DNA of 64,000 nucleotides from Anaspis maculata. Its lineage: Eukaryota; Arthropoda; Insecta; Coleoptera; Scraptiidae. The notes beneath the pieces were generated by a model that worked only from the letters and a program-made list of their open reading frames with translations, did not search any database and was not told the DNA's origin. The stretch lies in NCBI GenBank assembly GCA_949128115.1, contig OX421967.1, forward strand, positions 23,638,635 through 23,702,634, read 5' to 3'. A program made the translations under genes and the position numbers. Positions 33,801 to 45,600 of this stretch are shown piece after piece; the stretch's first letter is position 1; each line of letters opens with the position of its first letter.

Positions 33801-34986
33801 CATTGGCTGTTCCCTAGGTAATAACAACGTAACAGAGCCTTTATAGAATGTTTTTCGAGAATCGCACCATTGGACTAATAGCCTTGTCTGCATTTCTGTA
33901 AACATTCCACAAATAAATTTCTCCCAGACCGTTTTTAATTTTTGATTTTTAAATTTAAACACAAACTTCTAATTGCAGTTTTCACCGTTTCTAGCGCCTA
34001 CTATATTTGGTTGAATTTATAACGCTTGAGAATAAGTAGGTAGTAGTGAACGGTTTTGTCTCGTTTTTGGTAACGCGTCATTTTGGAAGTCTTTTTGGCT
34101 TTTCCCTTTTCTTTTTCACAAAGAGAACCCAAGAATTAATATTTAGAGTGACTTAGGCGGTCACTCTCACTCAGCCCTATTGCTGACGAATGGACGGTTA
34201 ACAAACGTCACCTCACAAACGGCTTTATGAGCAATAAGTGTGGTTAGATCGTCATATACTTACCTATCTATAAATCAGTTTCACGACTTTTTTCATTAGA
34301 GCAAGCTATGGAGAATTTTTATTGTGTTGGTACAAAGGTAACCTTGTCGCAACCAGTTGTGTAGATGTGGTATATTATGATCAAGGATGTCGTATGATTG
34401 TTATGACGTGGGTTTCCTTCAAGCGGAAATTTGCTGCGACCGATAACTAAAGACAAAGCGCGGCAGCCTTGAAGAAAATGGAATGGGAAATGCCCAATGG
34501 TCCCAGTGAGGTTGAGAGAACGTTCTTTCTTGCTTAGGACATTAATGAACTTGTCTTTTTACATAATATACCACATCTACAGTTACACAACTGGCTGCGA
34601 CGACGTTAGCTCTGTACCAACACAACACAACTTTTACATGGCTTACTGTAATTAAAAAAAGCCGTGAAACAGATTATAGCTCTGATGTAAATATTTAGTA
34701 TATTTCATTTGTGTTACGAGTATACTAAAATGTTTTTTTTTCTGCTTACCCCATAGGACGAAGAGGTAAGAATAACTCACTGACTCACTTATGCTAATCA
34801 TTCATATCATAAATAATGTTAGGATGTCTAGGTCTAGATTCACATGTTGGATTTTTGTTGCTCAATCAAAGATTGAGTTCAAGATCGAGAAATTACCACA
34901 AAGAAGTAATAGGACCTCGTGTTTTGTTCCAGGATGCTAAAGTAGAAAAGGAGGTGAAGGAACTTCTCGCTAAATACAGGCGGTAA
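21852..34986 (+). CDS. Regulator of microtubule dynamics protein (RMDN3/PTPIP51-like)
   Basis: Exons 21852-22051, 22106-22286, 29640-30284, 34757-34765 and 34933-34986 join in frame to 362 aa. Junctions: GAAAA|gtatga, cacag|GAGT, TTA|gtaggt, ttccag|GAC, TTG|gtaggt, ccatag|GAC, GAG|gtaaga, tccag|GAT. Residues about 7-25 form one membrane span (AAILGASVFGIFCAATLYVV), followed by a coiled coil, a basic/Ser-rich linker with an FFAT-like motif at 106-112, and a TPR-type helical domain from about 135 with the family signature around WYEKKIASALF. Family members anchor in the outer mitochondrial membrane and bind ER VAP proteins or microtubules. An in-frame ATG at 21828 would add eight residues, but the 21852 ATG has the better context. 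Whether it is closer to RMDN1 or RMDN3 is not settled. Confidence 0.85.
22889..24162. mobile_element. CAGGGTG foldback, family C, copy with insertion
   Basis: Left end CAGGGTGTCTCAAAAGTATC, right end with the inverse GCGATACTTTTGAGACAC. An inner CAGGGTGGGTGAAAATGAC end lies at 23095. A 469-bp element is inserted at 23152-23620. Located in RMDN intron 2. Confidence 0.65.
23152..23620. mobile_element. TIR element with 8-bp duplication, superfamily open
   Basis: Ends GGGTCCATGACAC and GTGTCATGGACCC are perfect 13-bp inverted repeats flanked by AAATCCCA (23144-23151 and 23621-23628). An 8-bp duplication fits hAT, P or Merlin; the GGG start is not the usual hAT CAG. No transposase. Followed by a short CATT repeat. 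Confidence 0.8.
24260..24555. mobile_element. Foldback repeat in RMDN intron 2
   Basis: The arm with AAGATTTTGTAGCAGTTTGA and AGGTGGCCGT returns in inverse as CGGCCACCTTCGGC and TTTCAAACTGCTATGAAATC. Ends are decayed and no duplication was found. Confidence 0.5.
24600..26060. other. RMDN intron 2, unassigned part
   Basis: Begins with a CGGGTGTCCCATTTGAAAA remnant of a foldback end. The rest holds no recognised exon or bounded repeat; open frames of 69-97 codons here lack domain features. Confidence 0.35.
26076..26537 (-). pseudogene. Zinc-finger-like open frame, probably a relic
   Basis: 153 codons on the minus strand, inside RMDN intron 2. Residues about 35-75 and 110-125 show half-formed C2H2 patterns (CSSECSF...LERH; FECTKCSYR) without the second histidines. 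This could be a decayed zinc-finger gene or domesticated fragment. No splice partners or polyA signal were identified, and function cannot be assigned. Confidence 0.3.
26678..26873. mobile_element. Palindromic MITE between two copies of a 50-bp sequence
   Basis: GGGTCCTATTTCTAGAAAG at the left is matched by CTTTCTTGAAATAGGGCCC at the right, with long inverted internal blocks around GGCTGCACC/GGTGCAGCC. A direct repeat of about 55 bp (26620-26676 and 26892-26949, containing TGTTTCGAGTGTTCGTATTC) lies on both sides. Confidence 0.7.
27307..28097. mobile_element. Foldback element E (CAGGGTGG ends) with a LINE tail inside
   Basis: CAGGGTGGTCCAGGTTATAG at the left is matched by the inverse at the right (...AACCTGGGCCACCTG). 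The arms include GATGGTCCATCGAA and TTTTGCAATAACTC blocks. The right arm is split by a 118-bp insertion at 27962-28079. Flanked by TATA. Confidence 0.7.
27962..28079 (-). repeat. Truncated LINE/SINE 3' end, antisense
   Basis: On the minus strand it reads ...TTCTGAATAAATG followed by a (TTA)n run, which is a polyadenylation-like signal and microsatellite tail. TATAA duplicates at 27957-27961 and 28080-28084 bracket it, and removing it restores the palindrome of the host foldback element. Confidence 0.65.
28351..29400. mobile_element. Outer foldback element hosting a family C copy
   Basis: The left arm (CAGGGTATTTCACTTTTTAT, then a GTAGAGTATCGA block) pairs with the right arm (TCGATGTTCTACCGTATC to about 29400). 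Its middle is occupied by the element at 28482-29144. Confidence 0.5.
28482..29144. mobile_element. CAGGGTG foldback, family C, best copy
   Basis: Outer ends CAGGTGTCTCAAAAG and CTTTTGAGACCCCCTG are inverted repeats. Inner ends ACAGGGTGAGTCATAAAT (28732) and TGAATCACCTGTAT (about 28890) form a second nested pair, so four termini are present. Non-coding. Confidence 0.7.
31215..31420 (-). repeat. LTR-like dispersed repeat, 3' fragment
   Basis: Inverse match to 17100-17255: shared blocks include GACCCTTACGTTGTGTAT, GTGCCGTAG, AGATAAATTCCCAA and GAGGACAATTGAATAAATAT. Confidence 0.6.
33741..33868. mobile_element. Short foldback MITE, copy 2
   Basis: Inverse copy of the element at 7672-7813: AGCTATTCTGTAAAAAATAA at the left, ending GAGAATCGCACC; TCGGCCATTGGCTGTT is shared in the middle. 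Confidence 0.7.
34271..34677. mobile_element. Foldback family H, short copy
   Basis: ATCAGTTTCACGACTTTTTT and AGAGCAAGCTATGG at the left are inverted at the right (ATGGCTTACTGTAATTA, AGCCGTGAAACAGATTAT). Same ends as the longer copy at 35911-37447. Confidence 0.65.
34757..34765 (+). CDS. 9-nt microexon of the RMDN gene (DEE)
   Basis: GACGAAGAG sits between a perfect acceptor (ttaccccatag) and donor (gtaagaat), preserves phase 0, and adds Asp-Glu-Glu before the C-terminal helix DAKVEKEVKELL. Joining exon 3 directly to exon 5 would also stay in frame, so the microexon may be optional. Confidence 0.6.
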
Positions 34987-35102
34987 TTGGCCGACAAAAG
35001 ACCGACTCTTATTTATACAATACACAAGGTAATATTTTAAATTGTACTTTACAGAAAAAAAAGGGGAAAATCAATCAATAAGGGGATCTATGATATTGTA
35101 AT

Positions 35103-35108
35103 AATAAA
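35103..35108 (+). terminator. Polyadenylation signal of the RMDN gene
   Basis: AATAAA 117 bp after the stop codon, followed by a T/G-rich segment (agttgtttacatgtctctgg), the usual arrangement for cleavage. Confidence 0.6.
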
Positions 35109-35910
35109 ATAGTTGTTTACATGTCTCTGGTATGAATGCAAATACTGTCGTAGTACACATTGTTGGCAGTTTACTTGCAGACGTTTTTATTGTTATCGTT
35201 TTGAAGTGTGTACTTTTTAGAAACATTCCATTTTGGGAGAAAATAAACATGACACTGGTTTTAGCAGTAATGTACTTGGTTGTTTTATTGTCCTGGCGTA
35301 AAAATCTTGGATGCTTCTCGGGTCCAAAATTATAACTACAATCGTTCAGAGAAGGCGGATTAGGTGACGTTACACTTCGCGTCTACATTTGATACAAAAT
35401 TTACAGTAACATAACAAACTACATTGGCTTCTGAAGATTGCTGGTCGATCTAGGTACGGAATTCGCCACCACAACGTATTGCTTTTGACTAATTAAAACG
35501 TTCTTTGCAAAAATTCCACTTGTTAATTTTAAAAAATGGTCTTCTACACGTATTCCATTACCTATAGAATACCTGGATATATGAACCCGTGGTGTTTTTG
35601 CGGAGGCGACGTAATTCCAAACCCATCCTAGAATTTTTCTACACTGGTTACAAAGAGATTTATTTAGTGAATTGAGTCTAGCATGGTCCCAAATATCCGC
35701 AAATAAGTTCTACCAAGAAATGACAAGTGGGGGTTTTACTTATTCACCAGAATTTTGGGTTACACAGATTGGCAAACTTGGCATTTGCGGAAGGAAAACT
35801 CGCTATCGCAGACCTGTTTTGCCAAAGACATCTCCCGGAGTTGGAGATGTGGCGAGAAACTGTTAGGGAAAGAGCGTGACAACAGTAGCAACAAAAGCGT
35901 TTATAATGAC

Positions 35911-37447
35911 ATAATCAATTTCACGGCTTTCTGCATTAGAGCAAGCTATGGAAAAAATGGGTTGCGTTAGTACGAATGGCACGTTGACGACTTGTTGGCA
36001 GCTAGCTGTCTTCATGTGTGATTTTCAATGTGACATTGCACCGTCTTGGAAAGTCATGTCCGCGAAAGTGAAAATTTTCGAGAATATGCGAGGAATTGTT
36101 AGTTTCTTTTGGGTGATTTGCAGTGTAGACGATAAGGGACATTGCCTTCACTGGTTGGTGGGTCTTCGCCAAGGCCCCTGAGAAAATAATGCCGGAAGTC
36201 CGTGATGCCGTGAAGAAATGGGATGTAAAAAGGAAAACCCCACTGCCCAAGAAACTTATTCTTCTAATGGACAATATGGATAGTAGGACAATAATTTATG
36301 GAGTTGAACTGTACGGAGGCGAGACAATTTGGGCGTGAGTAGGTAGGTACCGTAATCCGGGGTGAATTCGAACGCACCAGGCGATTTCGAACGTTTGGTG
36401 GTTTTTTCAGTTATCCGCCATTTAACTAGATGTCACTGATTATATCGAAACGTTGTAAACTATGTTTAGTAAATAAGAGTCTGGTGTACATGTCGAGAGG
36501 TGTTAGACGCATTTGGACCGTAAGGTAAGTGAGCAAACAAATCTAGCAAATTATAGTCACTTTGTCATTTTGCAACAACATCAAAAAGAAACTTCTGTAA
36601 CTCTATCTTTGCCTTTAATATTTTGATACATAGATCACCTTGAAAATCACTTATTTTTATCATCCTAGGGGTCAAAATTTATATTTTTTGAGAAATGCTG
36701 TTCGATTTCACCCATACATAAATAAACCTTACTTTGATTATTCCTACAAATAAATAGGCGTTCGAACTCACCCCGCCTAGCGTGGTGAATTCGAACACTA
36801 AACAATAAAATAAAAAAAAATAAACGGAAAAGTTACAAAATTTGTAATTTGAGTAATCGGTAGGTAAAGGTTTAAGCTACCTTCATTAATTTTTTCAGAT
36901 TTTTTAAGGTTAATTTCGCAAAGTTATCTTCAAAAAACCTTAGAAACGTGTTCGAATTCACCCCGGATTACGGTACACTGTGTTGTCTGCCGGCATGTGT
37001 CTTCATACCTTGCTTGCTGTTGCAGTAGGTATAATAGGAAGAGCTAGAGTAGGCACCTAGTACTGACTACTGTAGTGATGTGCATCAGAAGATGTAGCCT
37101 TTTGGGCGGTGGGCCTTTCATCCGAGTAGTATCTTGCCGATCTTCGGCATCATTCATTAGTAGCCGCCAAAAACCTACAACCTTGGCGGAGACCCACTAA
37201 CCAGTAAAGACAATCTCCTTAATCGTCCACACTGCAAAGTACTCTAAAGAAACTCACGATTCCTGGCGTATGCTCAAAAAATTTCACTTTCGCGTACATA
37301 ATACCTCGACACGGTGACAAGGTGTCACATTAAAAATTGCACGTGTAGACAACTGGCTGGCATTCCCTTGTCATCGTATCATTCGTACCAACACAACACA
37401 ATTTTTCCATAGCTTGCTGTAATGCAGAAAGCCGTGAAATTTATTAT
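35911..37447. mobile_element. Foldback family H, long copy, with insertion
   Basis: ATAATCAATTTCACGGCTTT and GAGCAAGCTATGGAAAAA at the left pair with TTTTTCCATAGCTTGCTG and AAAGCCGTGAAATTTATTAT at the right. Internal arms pair as well (CTGGTTGGTGGGTCTTCG against GGAGACCCACTAACCAG). Another element lies near its centre (36350-36973). Fills much of the RMDN-reductase intergenic space. Confidence 0.7.
36350..36973. mobile_element. TA-flanked TIR element, CCGTAATCCGGGG ends
   Basis: Perfect terminal inverted repeats of 24 bp beginning CCGTAATCCGGGGTGAATTC, flanked by TA (36348-36349, 36974-36975) as in Tc1/mariner-type insertions. Back-to-back internal termini at about 36760-36797 (TTCGAACTCACCCCG, then GGTGAATTCGAAC) suggest a composite of two elements. 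No transposase. Confidence 0.8.
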
Positions 37448-39632
37448 ACTGCTTGTCTTTCGTTTATGTACATATTATTTTCTTTATTCACGCTTTTCCG
37501 CGATGGTTTATTTGCTTTGTGTTGTTTGAAAGGCGAGAGTAACAGTGCTGCGAATCGTTTTAGTTTCTCCCCGCTCAACACTCCATTTTTCTCTCCAGTC
37601 TCGTTGGCGTGGAATTATTGTTAAGAAACTACGGGATAATCAGCTTTTTTTTTCTTTCCTCATTAAACTACACTTTTTTTCGAGGTGATTAGTGCTTGGC
37701 CGCTAAGTTAAATGGACCCGCGAAAAATATTGCAATTCGAATTTCGTTGATAAAAACTTACAGTCATTCTGAATCTTGAATTGTCAAGCTTCCGGGCCGG
37801 AATGCCCTTGCACTAATGAATCCCCAGCAAGAGGCCAAAACACGAAATTTCCAAGTATTGAGGTCATGAGGTCCCATGTTGAGCCTTGGGATTTTGATTT
37901 ATGTCCACTTGGCAAGTGGTTGACTTAATATCTTAATTGATAAGAATGATATCATTCTCAATCTGTAGGTAAAGGTTGAAATAATAAAGTAGAACTTTAA
38001 ACAATACCTATTTAATTATTATTTTCAATTCGCTTAAAACATATAATTGTTTTTTTCTCATTTATAATAATAATAGTAATAAAAAGTAACAACATCATCA
38101 GGTTCAAAAAACAATGTGTCTCACGGAAACGCAGGGGTTATTTACACCCCTATTCATCATAATAAGATGCGGAAATTGTGTCTACAACGAACACGTCTAT
38201 CTATTCACCTATAAATAAATTATTTTTTTATTCAATAATAGTTTTATGTTCATAAGTATTGGCGAATTCCTGAATTTTTCTTTATTCCTTTCTTCTACAA
38301 CACTCTCGCATTCAACTTTTTTTTGTTGGGTTGACTCTTACACAATAATAAAATAAATAAATATGTATTATGGTTAATATAACAAGCGACCCTTTAATTG
38401 CTATAAGACTAGTATTACTGGTAAAAATGACGAGATAAAATTATTCTTTTTTTTTTCATTTTAGCTTTTGAATCAAAGCTACCGATTTTCTCTCGGGGGT
38501 GGTATGGGAGGAACAACGGCCCCCTCGAAATAAAAGCATGACGATGGAAGGTTTTTTTTTTAATTTGCGCTTTTAAATTTTGTTTTGTTTACTTGGAAAA
38601 CACTTGGAATGAGCACAAAAAGCTTCACGCCACGCACTACCCTTGCATTACACACAAATATCTACAATACACACACATTTCGAGATTTAGTACATCTCAA
38701 GTCTAGAATTGCCGTAAAAACAACGTGATACAAAAACGTTAAATTATAAAAACAAAAGGGAAGAGCGGGCGTGCTGTTGCTGTTGTTGTTGTAGTGGTTT
38801 CAGAGCCCCGGTAAACCAGAATAACAACGCTAAGATAAAATGAATGATCGTCTTTTGTTCTGTCCGTACACCAAGGTCATTTGTAAAACTGGAGAGGCAA
38901 ATCATCGGTATGGTCAAATTAGACAGTCCTGAATAATATGAACATCTTATCTTCTTCACTTTGGAATTTAAAAGAAATGGAAAAGGTGCAAATTTGGAGT
39001 TTTATAGAGCATTATATCTTTTGCAGGAAAGCACTCTTCACAAGAGCGAGAGATGAATCGCAAGCATACATCTGGGCGCTGGAAGTATCTGTTGTTACGC
39101 CAATTTGTTATCAGATTGCTTACCCCGTGCAACCCAATGACTCATTGCTACCCATCTCGGAAAAAACATGCTCTATTCCAATTACTTATAAAAGTTCAAA
39201 CAAGTACTTCATTTTATTAGGTTTCAATGGACTAAGAAACGTTTAAAATCAGGCTGGAAAGCAAAGTTCAACTGACCCAGACCTCAAACAGTATCAGAAT
39301 TGCGGCAATGACACATCATTACAGATACAGAGCGTCTTGTAAAGCGGAAGCTGTTCAAAGCTTTCTATCGGTTCTACATTGTTCAGAATAGCGAAAGCGC
39401 ACAAATTTATCCCCTTTCCATCCCAAAGAAAGAAATTGGCAACACCGCAATTCAGGCAAAGTCTATCAGAGAAAAAAACCCAGAAAATACCTGATCATTT
39501 AAGCCCCTCTCGAATGACCCCGGCCTACGCCTTCACTCTAGATGTTGTATTTTTTCTCTGTTTAAAGTTTTTATATCGTTAATAAATATTTTTTGTAAAA
39601 TAAAACTAGGGGAGGGGGGATGATGATTATTA
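37448..39632. other. Intergenic and reductase 3' region
   Basis: No exon recognised. A minus-strand AATAAA (plus 39213-39218) is one candidate polyadenylation site for the reductase, but the AT-rich sequence offers several. A short (TGT)n tract lies at about 38773-38791. Confidence 0.35.
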
Positions 39633-42600
39633 TTATACAAATGGCAGCATCCTGGCTAAGTGTACGAGCAACCGCAGGGCCTGACCCCACAGCTGCCGCA
39701 ACGGAGCGTATCTCAGCGTCAGAAAGTGCCACATGCACATGACCGAGATCACTTGCATGCAGCGGTACATCCAGTAGAGACGGCCGACTTGCTTCCTGGC
39801 TTTGGGCAGGCTGGAGACGTCCTCCTTGAAGATGTACCGGCGGATGCCGAGGACGTAGTCCTCCACGTAGTTGTCCCAGTCGATTTTCGCCACGTCGAAG
39901 CAGAACTCCTGCGCGTCCTGCTCGTTCAGCGTCAGACTGAGTTTCCGCACGTTTTCGTCGTTGAATGCCCACTCTTTCGTCGTGAAGTACTCGAGGCAGG
40001 TGGCCGCTTTGCTCAGTTTGTCCTGGATCCGGACCATTCTGCAAGAAAAGGACGTTTCGTGAGCCACCACATTTTACTCCCTCCCATAATTTCAATGAAA
40101 CAATGAAAATGTTTCATCAACCGCAGCTGCCCACTTATCCATTATCCAATGTTTTGAAAAATTGCTTTGCGAGTTCCTTTCCGCCAAGCTTCAGGTCGGT
40201 CGATTGATGAATTAGTTCGTGGGATGGTATTGCTTGCCACCAAAATAAAGTCCTGATGATACACAACAAATCATCAGTACTTTATTTTGGTGGTTATTAT
40301 AGGAAAGCTTGTGTTGTTTGAAGTTATGCGGAATTAGGGTATGGACGAATGCTTAGATTTTGTAAGGGGATTTATGGATGTAAAATGATGAAAGTCGTTT
40401 TTTTATTGCTGACGACGGTAAATTGACGTAAAAACATCCTGGCTAGCTATTCTTGAAAGTGTGGGAGAAATTCCCTGAGAGTAAAATACATTCCGCAGTA
40501 CACTGATGTAGCGAATGTTGCCTAAAATCGTGTTTTTCAGGCAACTTTCTCTACAACAGTGTAGTACGGATTATATAAAACTCCCAGGGAGTTTCCCCCA
40601 CACTTCCAAGAATAGCTACCCTGGAGAGATCACATCTGCTGTTCCTGCAGATGTGGCAAAATACGCTTAGCGTGTCGAGGCGTGATATGACAAATATCTA
40701 AGTCAGAGATGACTTTGGGACGGTAAAAGGCGGCCACGCTCACTTTGAAACTTCCATGTAAATTTGCGGAGTTAGAATGCACAAATCGGCAGAAATTTCC
40801 AAAACTGAATGCAATTATCATCGTCAAGGTGCAACCAAGTTGGCTTCCGCCAATAGGGTGTTTTCACTGTATCAAAGATCCCCCAAAATCACACATAATT
40901 ATGTACTTATACAAACAGGGTGATTCAACGTAATATGGAGGTGTAGTAGAGAGCTAGAATGTTGTTAAAAAGATTCTATGTCTTTTAATTTTGAAGTTAT
41001 GAAGGAACAAAAGTTGGTCCTTCGATCGCTTCCATTTTCGTTGTTCCAAAAGATTTTGGTAAACTGGTTATGGGAAAACAATGAGTAGAAAAATCAACCT
41101 CTGAATCTGTAATGTATTTCTGTTATGTATACAGGGTGAGTCATGAATTCTGAAAAATATTTTTTCATAAAAATGCCTGCAAACAGTGGTCCCATAACCT
41201 ATATGTAGAGCACAATAGAACCCTATTCATTTCAATAGAATTCTTCTGCTTCTGGTTCTTGAGGATAACAAAACTTTTCTAGTTTATGACTCACCTGTAT
41301 AGAAAACTGAAATTCAATACAAATTTAGAGGTTGATTTTTTGTACTCATTATTTTTCCATAAGCAGTTTACTGAAATCTTTTGAAACAACGAAAATAGAA
41401 CCAATCGAAGGACCAACTTTTGTCCCTTCATAACTTCAAAATTAAAAAGCACAGAATTTTTTCAACAACTTTCCAGCACTCGACTACACCTTCATATTAT
41501 GCATTATCAAAGATGGTCCGACACTTTTGAATCACCCTGTATATGTGAAAGCTTGAATAAGTTATTATTTCATACAAAATACTAATTGGTAAAATATTTG
41601 AGAAATAAAATCACCTGGAATTCGAATTTTCCAGTTACTTTCAAAACGCAGATTCAGTCAAGCTGCGGTGATCATGACGTCATCAATTGCATTCAAGTTA
41701 TGACTGACATATAATGTCATGTTAATGTCGTCAAATTTTGTGTTTGTGTCATGAATTTCGTTTGTATCCAATACAAATGTCTTCAGATAACTTTACTAAA
41801 GCTTCAACCAAGTGAACACTGAATTCATCAAAAACTACGACCATTTAAACTCGGCCGAATTTAAAGGGATAAGGAACGTCCACTCCTCGGACTTGTTGAA
41901 CGCACATGGTGGGCGTCTAACCAAAGTATCCTCCACGTAGTAATTTATCTTGAAGCCAGCCAGTGATCCTCGCAGCACGATAAGTGTTTGATAAAGGAAA
42001 ATCACGCTGAGGGGGTGTGAACTATTGTATTTTCGAAACTGATTCAACTTTCGGGAACATTCAGGAAGTATTTTGATGAGGCACTTTTGGAGGTGTTTCT
42101 ACACCGAGGCACAAAATACCACCTATTTCTTCGAGATCTGTTCATGCAGAAGTTTGATGACAACATATGATGACGTCACATGCTGTTTTTGCCGGGAAAC
42201 ATTTAGTTCAAATTTGTATCCCCTTTTAATCATTGTGAGGAATTTTTTAGCAAAACTAAATTTACTAGTGGGATACAGACCCCAAATACTTTCTATTTTT
42301 CGATTGATAAAAACGTGTGAAAACACCCTATTGGCTCAATTTTCAGCTTCCATGATTCAAAATTAGGCAGCTACAAAAATAGATGCAACAGGATGAAAAA
42401 ATAAATGTAAAAGAGACGTCGACATTTAAGGGACCTTTTGCCCCATCTTTCGCAGCCTTCAAATTCCCACGCCAACTTGTAAGTTCTCAAAAGTGTATAG
42501 ATACTCAGTTGATGATTCAATACAAAAAGAAAATAGTCAACAGAAATCCCAACTTGCACAAAGGTCTCAGAATTTTCTTGAATACAGGGTATTTTTTTAG

Positions 42601-45600
42601 TAATGTCACTATTTCAGTAGCTTCTGGCAACAAAGTACGCAACTTTTTGACAGTGGCATGGCAGCATCTTGTATTTTACAGTTTCAAGTTTTGTTTGACA
42701 CCAGACCATGGTTGGCAGTGATCAACTTCGCGTACATGGTGCCATAAAGCCTGAAAGTTGCATATTTTTTGTTTCTTAGTTTTGAAATTCAAAGTTGTCC
42801 TACATTTCTGTATCAATTCACTTGAAATTTATAACAAATTGAAGCCTAAAATTTGAATTTTGATATGGTGAAGTTGTTCTTGTGCAACTTCAGGGTGATG
42901 GCCGCAATTTTCCAAAAAAGTTTTTCATCAGAAATGAAGTGCTCGGCGGGTGTCACAGAATCTCGAGACGTAACTTCAGACATGTTTCCTTCTATGGCCA
43001 AGCACAACTTTTTGTTCTGTCGCACCGTCCAGACAAAGTTGATGGCTGACAACTGTGTTTGTAGTGTCAAACAAAACTTGAAATTGTCGGTTACAAGGTG
43101 CTGCCATGCCCCTCTTGATAAGCTGCTAACTTTGCTTGCCAGAAGCCATTCAAATTGTGACATTACTAAAAAAACAACTTGTATCATTGCTTTTCAGCAA
43201 TTCTTTCAGGGCGTGATGATGGCTCATTCGGCCTAAATTGGTGGTCGAAGCCTAAAACAAGCCATATGACCTGGCCGTTCCTTAGCAATACCTAGCGCAG
43301 AAATAAGCAACAAAAAGGACCGGAATCAAAATACCAGTTCCGTTCTTCGACAACAAATTGTTTCGCTGCAAGAATTCAGCTGTGGCATGAGGGAATCAGC
43401 TTTTTCGTGGTTTCTGAATCCTGTGACCCTCCTTTAAACTTGACGCGAACGAGTTTTTCCACCCATATTTATTGTCAATCGTCGTTGTTGTAATCTTATT
43501 TTTTCGCGATAATTATTGTTCCGCGGTAGATTCTTTCAAGCTGTTGTTTTCGCTGTTTATTTTTTTTTGCGAAATTATTTGCTGTTAAGAGAAAGTATTC
43601 TGATCGTGCAGAAAAATCTGTTTGAGATCCCCCAAGAGGAGTGAGACCAATTTCCAGAGTGATGTCTGTGTGTCTGTAATCTGCTACGATAACTGCCGAA
43701 TCGTCGAGCTGATTGAGTTGAAATTTGGTGTGTAGATATGGTTTCAGCTTGGAATGTGCTGACTAGTTTTTGGGTGAAGCTCGTTGATGAATAAGGCCAA
43801 ATAAGGTGTCAAGCTCTCAGGAGCTACGAATCGTGAAATTGCGATCACCAGTCATTTCTTCAAGAAATCTCTGTAAATGTGTTCCGAGAGAGTTCCCGAT
43901 GTATGGGTTTCTCTCTTCCCAAAGCGGAAGGATGGGCAAAATGGAACCGCCTAGCACTGGGACATCATTTGTCAGTGGATAGTGGACCAGAAACAATTTT
44001 TGAAGTAGGTACGATTGTGATAGAAGTGTCCCGCACCGCAATCTTTTCATGTGTCAATTCAACCTTGGCCAGTGTCCCAATCTTCATGATACCATCTTCT
44101 TATGGAACTTGGAAAAGGTAATCCGCCATTGTGAAGGCGGATGAGAAGTGGTTTCTGAGGGCGCCAGAATTCAGGCTACCTTATAACGAAATCAGGCGAA
44201 ACATTTCGATCGCAACTGCTGTACCTACCTTGTTCCACAGAACCACATTTCGTTTATGTCCTCAGCCCCTGATACTTCTTGAGCCATAGTGATTTTTGAT
44301 GGTTCTAGATAGACGCAAGTTTTATTCAAGGATGCTCAATAATTAACTTCCTAAGTTTTTTTGCAATTATTTGATCAGATCCTGACCTTCTTTCGGAGGG
44401 GGCGCTTCGAGCAAAAAATTACGTCCCCGGATACTCGCCAGGGAAGTATCGATTGTGGTGCCACAACAGATTTTTCACTTGTACGTAATAACAGGGTATA
44501 GGGAAATCGGTTTTTTCGTGGTTTATTGTGAACCGATCCGTCTTTCCGTAGCTTGGTAACAAACTGAACAAAACAGAAGTCAGAAAGAATGCCTCCAAAA
44601 TCAATAACTCAACTATAGTTATTAATTGCTTTCACAATAATTTACAAAAATAATTATGGGTATTGCAACAGTTATTATTCAGTACAGTGGGTCGCTAATG
44701 TGACAGTAATTAAATAAACATTAGGCAAAGTGACAAAATTTCCACACGACTAAGCAAAGAAGTATCCTGGAAAAAAACGAGATCGAGGGATGCAGCAAAA
44801 AATTGAGACCAAGACCAAGATCAAGAACGTAATAATCAGCTGATCGAGTCTGCAAAAACTCACAGCTGGCCTGAGCAACCGCGACCGAGACCCACATTCG
44901 CCGGCGTTCAAACGAAAACAAAACACTCAGGCATGCAAGGAAACGAAAGAAGACACCTTACTGACCAACTTTCAGCCGATCCGCTGACGGCCCCAGGGCG
45001 TCCCATAACGTTATACAAGACGTTATAGGTTCGAAGATGCTACCAGAAAAAAAGACAACAACAACAACAAAATAAAACCAAATTCCGTTAGTTACAGCAC
45101 CGAAAGCGTGCGGCATAAATGTGAAGACATAAAAAAAAAATGAATAAATGAATACAATCAAGTTAGTACCTGTGTATGACCATCGCCTTTGTTTTTTTTT
45201 TAATTAGATCCGTCTGCGCGCCTAATGGGTTTAATGGTGAAGAGTGCCTATCTACAAGTACGTGAAGAGCACGGAATAATTACGAAAAGCGTTTGTTCAG
45301 GTGTTGAGGATACGTTTGACCTACAGAAATTCATTCCAATTAACGGAAAAGCGGATTGGAATGTCTTGCGATTGAAATTCTAAAGGTCCTGAATCTTATC
45401 GCATTTACTCACGACACCTACTTCTTTTTTCCTTATTTCTTTCAACGTCAGTCTATTTCCGCTGCCAGGGTCAATCACCCGGTGAATATGCCTCCCTCCA
45501 CCATTCTGGAAGCTCTGGCGTACTCCTGTGTGTTTCAACGCAAAGTAGGGATCTTTAACGACCACCAACATCGCACTGAGTCGGCACCACTGTTCAAATT

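Larger units (their letters stand above)
30285..34756. other. RMDN intron 3
   Basis: 4.5 kb between good splice sites. Holds an inverse fragment of the LTR-like family (31215-31420), a C/T-rich stretch at 32490-32640 of unknown role, imperfect repeats around 32720-33080 (words like ATTTCAAGATG), a MITE at 33741 and a foldback at 34271. No further exon is convincing. Confidence 0.5.

Noticed and set aside
42853..43236. 127-codon plus-strand ORF and its antisense partner
   Set aside because: Both lie in the arms of a foldback element; no domain or codon signature.
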